DNA from: CAYJAD01 sp964370015
GTDB lineage: Bacteria > Desulfobacterota > Desulfovibrionia > Desulfovibrionales > Desulfovibrionaceae
Direction: 5' to 3'
DNA length: 9,240 bases
NCBI GenBank assembly: GCA_964370015.1
Contig: CAYJHD010000081.1
Span: forward strand, 1-9,240
Positions 6,536 through 9,240 of the stretch are shown here, one piece after another. How positions within the stretch are numbered: position 1 is the first letter of the stretch; each line of letters begins with the position of its first letter. The notes under the pieces were generated by a model, which was not told the origin of the DNA, searched no databases, and saw nothing but the letters and a program-made list of their open reading frames with translations. The translations under genes and the position numbers were made by a program.

Positions 6536-6575
6536 TCTGGGGGAAACCTTTTCTGAAGAAAAGGTTTCCCCCAGA
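6536..6575. repeat. Palindromic intergenic repeat, copy 1 (perfect 19-bp arms)
   Basis: Arms 6536-6554 and 6557-6575 are exact reverse complements with a 2-base centre. The arm has the order TCTGGGGG, AAACC, TTTTCT. It begins 36 bases after the htpG stop and could act as its terminator or 3'-end stabiliser, although no T run follows. It shares most of its arm with the copy at 6861-6930. Confidence 0.8.
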
Positions 6576-6729
6576 CCACTTTGTTCTCTATTCCTGTAAA
6601 GTTCGAAGACTCACTAACGGGAACGCTTTGCGCCCTTCGGGTAGGCCCTTCCTTTTCCCAAAACTTTTTATTGTTTCCATATATCGTTGATATAACGTTT
6701 TGGTAATGCCTTTTAGCTTATTAATTTAA

Positions 6730-6763
6730 AAAGCCCACGGAACCTTACGGTTTCGTGGGCTTT
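6730..6763 (-). terminator. Intrinsic terminator, mainly for minus-strand transcription
   Basis: A 15-bp stem (6730-6744 with 6749-6763, one G-T wobble) has a 4-base loop. On the minus strand it is followed by TTTTTAAATTAA, a good release tract; on the plus strand the tail is TTTCAGG, which is weaker. It probably ends the transcript of the CapA-family gene and may back up htpG termination. Confidence 0.8.
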
Positions 6764-6860
6764 CAGGTTAATGGCAACCATAGGGTTTAAAACTATATGC
6801 TTTCTATTTTTACATGCGGTAGCTTTTTATTTTAAAAGTAAGCTTTAGCCGCAATTAAAG

Positions 6861-6930
6861 TTTTTTGGAAAGGGGGTCTGGGGGAAGAACCTTTTGTTCA
6901 CAAAAGGTTTTCCACCAGTTGGTTTTCCAA
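6861..6930. repeat. Palindromic intergenic repeat, copy 2 (degenerate)
   Basis: Inner arms 6878-6897 and 6900-6918 pair with one bulge and one mismatch around a 2-base centre. An outer pairing TTGGAAA (6865-6871) with TTTCCAA (6924-6930) extends it. The inner arm shares CTGGGGGAA and ACCTTTT with copy 1. It lies 18 bases beyond the stop of the minus-strand CapA-family gene. Confidence 0.7.
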
Positions 6931-6948
6931 TAACCTTTCACTCTCTTA

Positions 6949-8214
6949 CTATTTTTCCCAAACCGTATGGAAGCCCATGGCATCGGGGGCGGGGAGCTTG
7001 AGGAAGTCCACCACGGCCTTATCTATGGCGTTGAGCTTATTAGTTAAATATTCTGATTCTTGCACTTCTTTAAATATGGCAGGGTCTATGCCGCGTGGGT
7101 AGGCCATGCGTAAGCGGTGCAATTGCCCAAAGCGCGTGGGAAGTAAGCGAATGCGTTCACCGCGTACCATGTCCACCCACACAGGTGCCACGGATACGCG
7201 CTCAAGGCCCAATTTGCCGTCGGCATCGGTGGCAAGATCTAAAGCAAGGATAACGGTGCGCTCACGGGGCGTGGTGCGCTGACCTGATACAAAATTCCCC
7301 AAAGACCATGCGATGAATTGCTCTTTGTCGCCCTTTTGGATGATTTCCATGGGCTGAAGAATGTGCGGATGGTGTCCAATGATGGCGTCAACGCCGGCCT
7401 CAAGGGCGGCATTGGCGGCGGCGATTTGATCCTTGCTGGGGGCAGGCACGTACTCTGGGCCCCAGTGGTAGGATGCAATGATGTAATGGGCACCGGCTTC
7501 ACGAAGGGCTTTCACATCTTCGGCCACGGTGTCGGTGGGGATAGCAGGAGCCGCAGGTGGATTGGTGCGCGGCACATGCACAAGATTTTTTTGGCTTTCC
7601 TTCACGGGCACGTTGGTGCCATAGGTGCGATTGACAAAGCCAATTTTTATGCCATTGACGTCAACTATGGGTAAAAGTGCTTTGTTTACGCCAATGCCGG
7701 CCGTGGTGAAGCCTTGGGATTCTAAATAATCTCTGGTGCGATGTCCGGCTTTGATACCGCGATCAAGAATATGATTGTTGGCCAAAAAGAGCATGCCAAA
7801 GCCGGCATCTTTGAGTGCCGCAGCCAAGGAGTCTGGTGTGTTGAAATTGGGATAGCCCACATATGGCTTGTCGCCGGAAAGAACTGTTTCGAAGTTCCCT
7901 GCCACCAAATCTCCTTTTAAGAGATGCTTCACATAAGCAAATTGTGGGCGGAAGTTGTAGGGCTCTTCTGGGGTGCCGTGTTTTTTGGCAATGGCAAGCT
8001 GTGTGTCGTGGGCCATGATGTCACCCACGAAAACAAGACGCGCGCGCTTGGGCTCGGGCTTTGGTGCAGGTTCAAGCTTGGCTTCGGCACTGGCTTCGGG
8101 GCTTGGCTCTGCTGTGCCTATGGCTTGGGTTTTTTGCTCGGGAGAGCATGCACCCAAGAGAAAAAAGCAAGGAACCATAAGGCAGAGAAGAAGTTTATGT
8201 ATTTTTGTAGACAT
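6949..8214 (-). CDS. CapA-family metallophosphatase-like lipoprotein
   Basis: A 421-residue exported lipoprotein with a PGA_cap (CapA) domain, the calcineurin-like fold linked to poly-gamma-glutamate capsule assembly in Bacillus. Residues 1-22 are a lipoprotein signal with the lipobox L20-G-A-C23. A Pro/Ala/Glu/Lys-rich linker spans about 30-57. The domain then shows the expected metal-site motifs in order: G64-D-I-M, G-N107-F-E109, A-N146-N-H148-x-x-D151, H250-W-G, G280-H-H-P-H-I and S304-L-G-N-F. Most CapA homologues in Gram-negative bacteria lack capsule genes nearby, and none is present here, so poly-gamma-glutamate synthesis should not be assumed; a periplasmic hydrolase role is equally possible. 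Ser24 at +2 suggests outer-membrane sorting rather than inner-membrane retention. An AAGGAG site at 8222-8227 supports the ATG at 8212-8214. Confidence 0.88.
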   Translation of the reverse strand: MSTKIHKLLLCLMVPCFFLLGACSPEQKTQAIGTAEPSPEASAEAKLEPAPKPEPKRARLVFVGDIMAHDTQLAIAKKHGTPEEPYNFRPQFAYVKHLLKGDLVAGNFETVLSGDKPYVGYPNFNTPDSLAAALKDAGFGMLFLANNHILDRGIKAGHRTRDYLESQGFTTAGIGVNKALLPIVDVNGIKIGFVNRTYGTNVPVKESQKNLVHVPRTNPPAAPAIPTDTVAEDVKALREAGAHYIIASYHWGPEYVPAPSKDQIAAANAALEAGVDAIIGHHPHILQPMEIIQKGDKEQFIAWSLGNFVSGQRTTPRERTVILALDLATDADGKLGLERVSVAPVWVDMVRGERIRLLPTRFGQLHRLRMAYPRGIDPAIFKEVQESEYLTNKLNAIDKAVVDFLKLPAPDAMGFHTVWEK

Positions 8215-8296
8215 GAGAATACTCCTTAGAAAAAGAAATCGGGGTATGTTGTAAAAGCTTTAGTTATGATATGCTTGTTAGAGGTTTTTATGCATG

Positions 8297-8325
8297 ATTT
8301 CATGTGATGTTAAGTGCTATGCCAA
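8297..8325 (-). promoter_or_regulatory. Candidate promoter of the CapA-family gene
   Basis: On the minus strand TTGGCA (8320-8325) and TGAAAT (8297-8302) are 17 bases apart. The -35 matches five of six positions and the -10 four of six. The leader would be about 76 bases. Other AT-rich hexamers downstream could serve instead. Confidence 0.35.
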
Positions 8326-8364
8326 CTTTTGCAACGCACATAAAGCGTCAGGCATGCAGGGTTT

Positions 8365-8395
8365 TTGCAAGCGTGAGCCACAAGGTTGTTATACT
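8365..8395 (+). promoter_or_regulatory. Candidate plus-strand promoter leading into the palindrome
   Basis: TTGCAA (8365-8370) and TATACT (8390-8395) are separated by 19 bases, 2 longer than ideal. The start would fall at about 8402, the base of the large hairpin. No gene follows on this strand, so any product would be a small RNA antisense to the lepA 3' end. Confidence 0.35.
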
Positions 8396-8400
8396 ACATA

Positions 8401-8524
8401 CAAAGCGTCAAAAATAGTGAGATGCAAGGAAGTGATAAAAGTCAAGGAGCGCCGTGTATAGGGACATACATAAGCTTTTTGACTTTTATCACTGACGATG
8501 CAGATTGCTATTTTTCACGCTTTG
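8401..8524. repeat. 124-base long-arm palindrome (structured RNA or miniature element)
   Basis: The outer arms 8401-8417 and 8508-8524 match at 16 of 17 positions. A mostly unpaired internal loop follows, then 8432-8445 pairs perfectly with 8479-8492, extended by 8446-8450 with 8474-8478. A terminal 6-bp hairpin (8454-8459 with 8466-8471) has the loop AGGGAC. The right arm ends on the base next to the lepA stop codon. It may serve as the lepA terminator, a small RNA, or a miniature repeated element. The structure is certain, the function unknown. Confidence 0.8.
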
Positions 8525-9240
8525 TTAGTCGTCGCCAACCTTGAGGGCGGCAAGGAAGGCCTCTTGCGGTAACTCCACGTTACCCATGCGCTTCATGCGC
8601 TTTTTGCCCTCTTTTTGCTTTTCAAGTAGTTTACGCTTACGAGAAATGTCACCGCCATAACACTTGGCAGTAACGTTTTTACGGAAAGCCGAAACAGTTT
8701 CGCGAGCAATAACCTTTTGCCCAATGGCCGCTTGAATGGCCACTTCGAAAAGCTGACGGGGGATGGTGCGCTTCAGCTTTAAGGCCAGCGCACGCCCGTA
8801 ATGGTAGGCTTTATCTTTGTGTACGATGACCGCCAGCGCGTCCACAGGTTCGCCATTGAGCATAATATCAAGGCGCACCAAGTTGGCAGGGCGATAATCT
8901 AAAAATTCATAGTCCATGGAGGCATAGCCCTTGGTGGTGGACTTCAAACGGTCAAAGAAGTCGAACACAATTTCTGCAAAGGGCAATTCATAGGTGATGA
9001 CCACGCGGTTGGCGGCTAAATAGTGTAAATTCTTTTGCACACCGCGTTTTTCTTCGCATAGCTTAAAGACATTACCCACATAATCATTGGGCACGTGAAT
9101 ATCCATTTTTACCAGCGGCTCCAGCAAGCTTTCAATCTTACTGGCGTCGGGCAGCTTGGAGGGGTTATCAATGTCTAAATGCTGTCCGTCGGCGGTGACA
9201 ACCTTATAAATAACCGAGGGCGCAGTGGCTATGAGGGCCA
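8525..9240 (-). CDS. lepA: Elongation factor 4 (LepA), C-terminal part
   Basis: The gene runs off the right edge; 237 codons are visible to the TAA at 8525-8527. LepA is a ribosome-associated GTPase that influences initiation or back-translocation, and it is almost universal in bacteria. The visible part starts with the typical APSVIYKV and DNPSKLPD segment, continues through the EF-G-like domain V (EPLVKMDIHVPNDYVGNVF), and ends with the LepA-specific C-terminal domain: FRKNVTAKCYGGDISRKRKL, then KKRMKRMGNVELPQEAFLAAL. The GTPase domain lies outside the window. A TTG at 9125-9127 could be mistaken for a start, but the reading frame is open and LepA-like upstream of it to the edge. The C-terminus is of normal length, so the palindrome abutting the stop has not truncated it. 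Confidence 0.96.
   Translation of the reverse strand, partial: ALIATAPSVIYKVVTADGQHLDIDNPSKLPDASKIESLLEPLVKMDIHVPNDYVGNVFKLCEEKRGVQKNLHYLAANRVVITYELPFAEIVFDFFDRLKSTTKGYASMDYEFLDYRPANLVRLDIMLNGEPVDALAVIVHKDKAYHYGRALALKLKRTIPRQLFEVAIQAAIGQKVIARETVSAFRKNVTAKCYGGDISRKRKLLEKQKEGKKRMKRMGNVELPQEAFLAALKVGDD

Larger units (their letters stand above)
6500..6948. other. 449-base gene-free spacer between convergent htpG and capA-like genes
   Basis: No coding region is credible here. It contains a perfect 19-bp palindrome (6536-6575), a G/C-rich patch with small stem-loops around 6617-6660, a terminator aimed at the minus strand (6730-6763), an AT-rich stretch, and a second, degenerate palindrome related to the first (6861-6930). 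Confidence 0.8.
8215..8524. other. 310-base gene-free spacer between capA-like gene and lepA
   Basis: The spacer holds the leader and probable promoter of the CapA-family gene (8215-8325), a short direct repeat, a plus-strand promoter-like pair, and the 124-base palindrome at 8401-8524 that touches the lepA stop codon. No coding region is visible on either strand. Confidence 0.8.

Noticed and set aside
7318..8254. Plus-strand open frames opposite the CapA-family gene
   Set aside because: They overlap a gene with clear family motifs and a lipobox on the other strand, and show no recognisable protein features.
8320..8325. Sigma-54 promoter upstream of the CapA-family gene, based on TTGGCATAGCAC
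   Set aside because: The -24-like half is present, but the required GC at -12 is AA.
8401..8524. Retron-type non-coding RNA
   Set aside because: Nested long-arm inverted repeats recall a retron msr-msd, but no reverse transcriptase is encoded in the window and the flanking genes are housekeeping.

Overview
The window looks like chromosomal core sequence from a sulfate-reducer-like member of the Desulfovibrionaceae or a close relative (phylum Desulfobacterota). This is an inference from protein style (IHF alpha-like, HtpG, LepA, TatD), a sigma-54 type promoter, and palindromic intergenic repeats of a kind I associate with that group. No 16S rRNA or other decisive marker is present, so the assignment is tentative. 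I see no phage, insertion sequence, CRISPR array, tRNA or rRNA.

Left part (1-2089): the 3' end of an IHF/HU-type gene with its terminator; a small three-helix membrane protein of the DUF4870-like type; a bidirectional terminator; then a minus-strand UDP-glucuronate decarboxylase. The decarboxylase has a well-formed -35/-10 promoter that fixes its start at 1900. Middle (2090-4106): a plus-strand GT4-type glycosyltransferase, divergent from the decarboxylase, followed 3 nt later by a TatD-family metal-dependent hydrolase, ending in a 19-bp perfect hairpin. The decarboxylase makes UDP-xylose, and the neighbouring glycosyltransferase may belong to the same surface-glycan pathway.

Next (4107-6499): a small uncharacterised minus-strand protein preceded by a near-consensus sigma-54 (-24/-12) promoter, divergent from htpG (Hsp90). 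An 8-bp perfect inverted repeat brackets the likely -35 of htpG. Right part (6500-9240): a 449-nt gene-free spacer with two related long palindromes and a terminator; a minus-strand CapA-family lipoprotein; a 310-nt spacer holding a 124-nt long-arm palindrome that touches the lepA stop codon; and the 3' third of lepA (elongation factor 4), which runs off the window.

The genes are mostly housekeeping or ordinary accessory functions. The signals most worth following are non-coding: the 8401-8524 palindrome (possible small RNA or miniature element), the sigma-54 promoter driving an unknown small protein, the operator-like repeat at htpG, and the possibly leaderless glycosyltransferase transcript.
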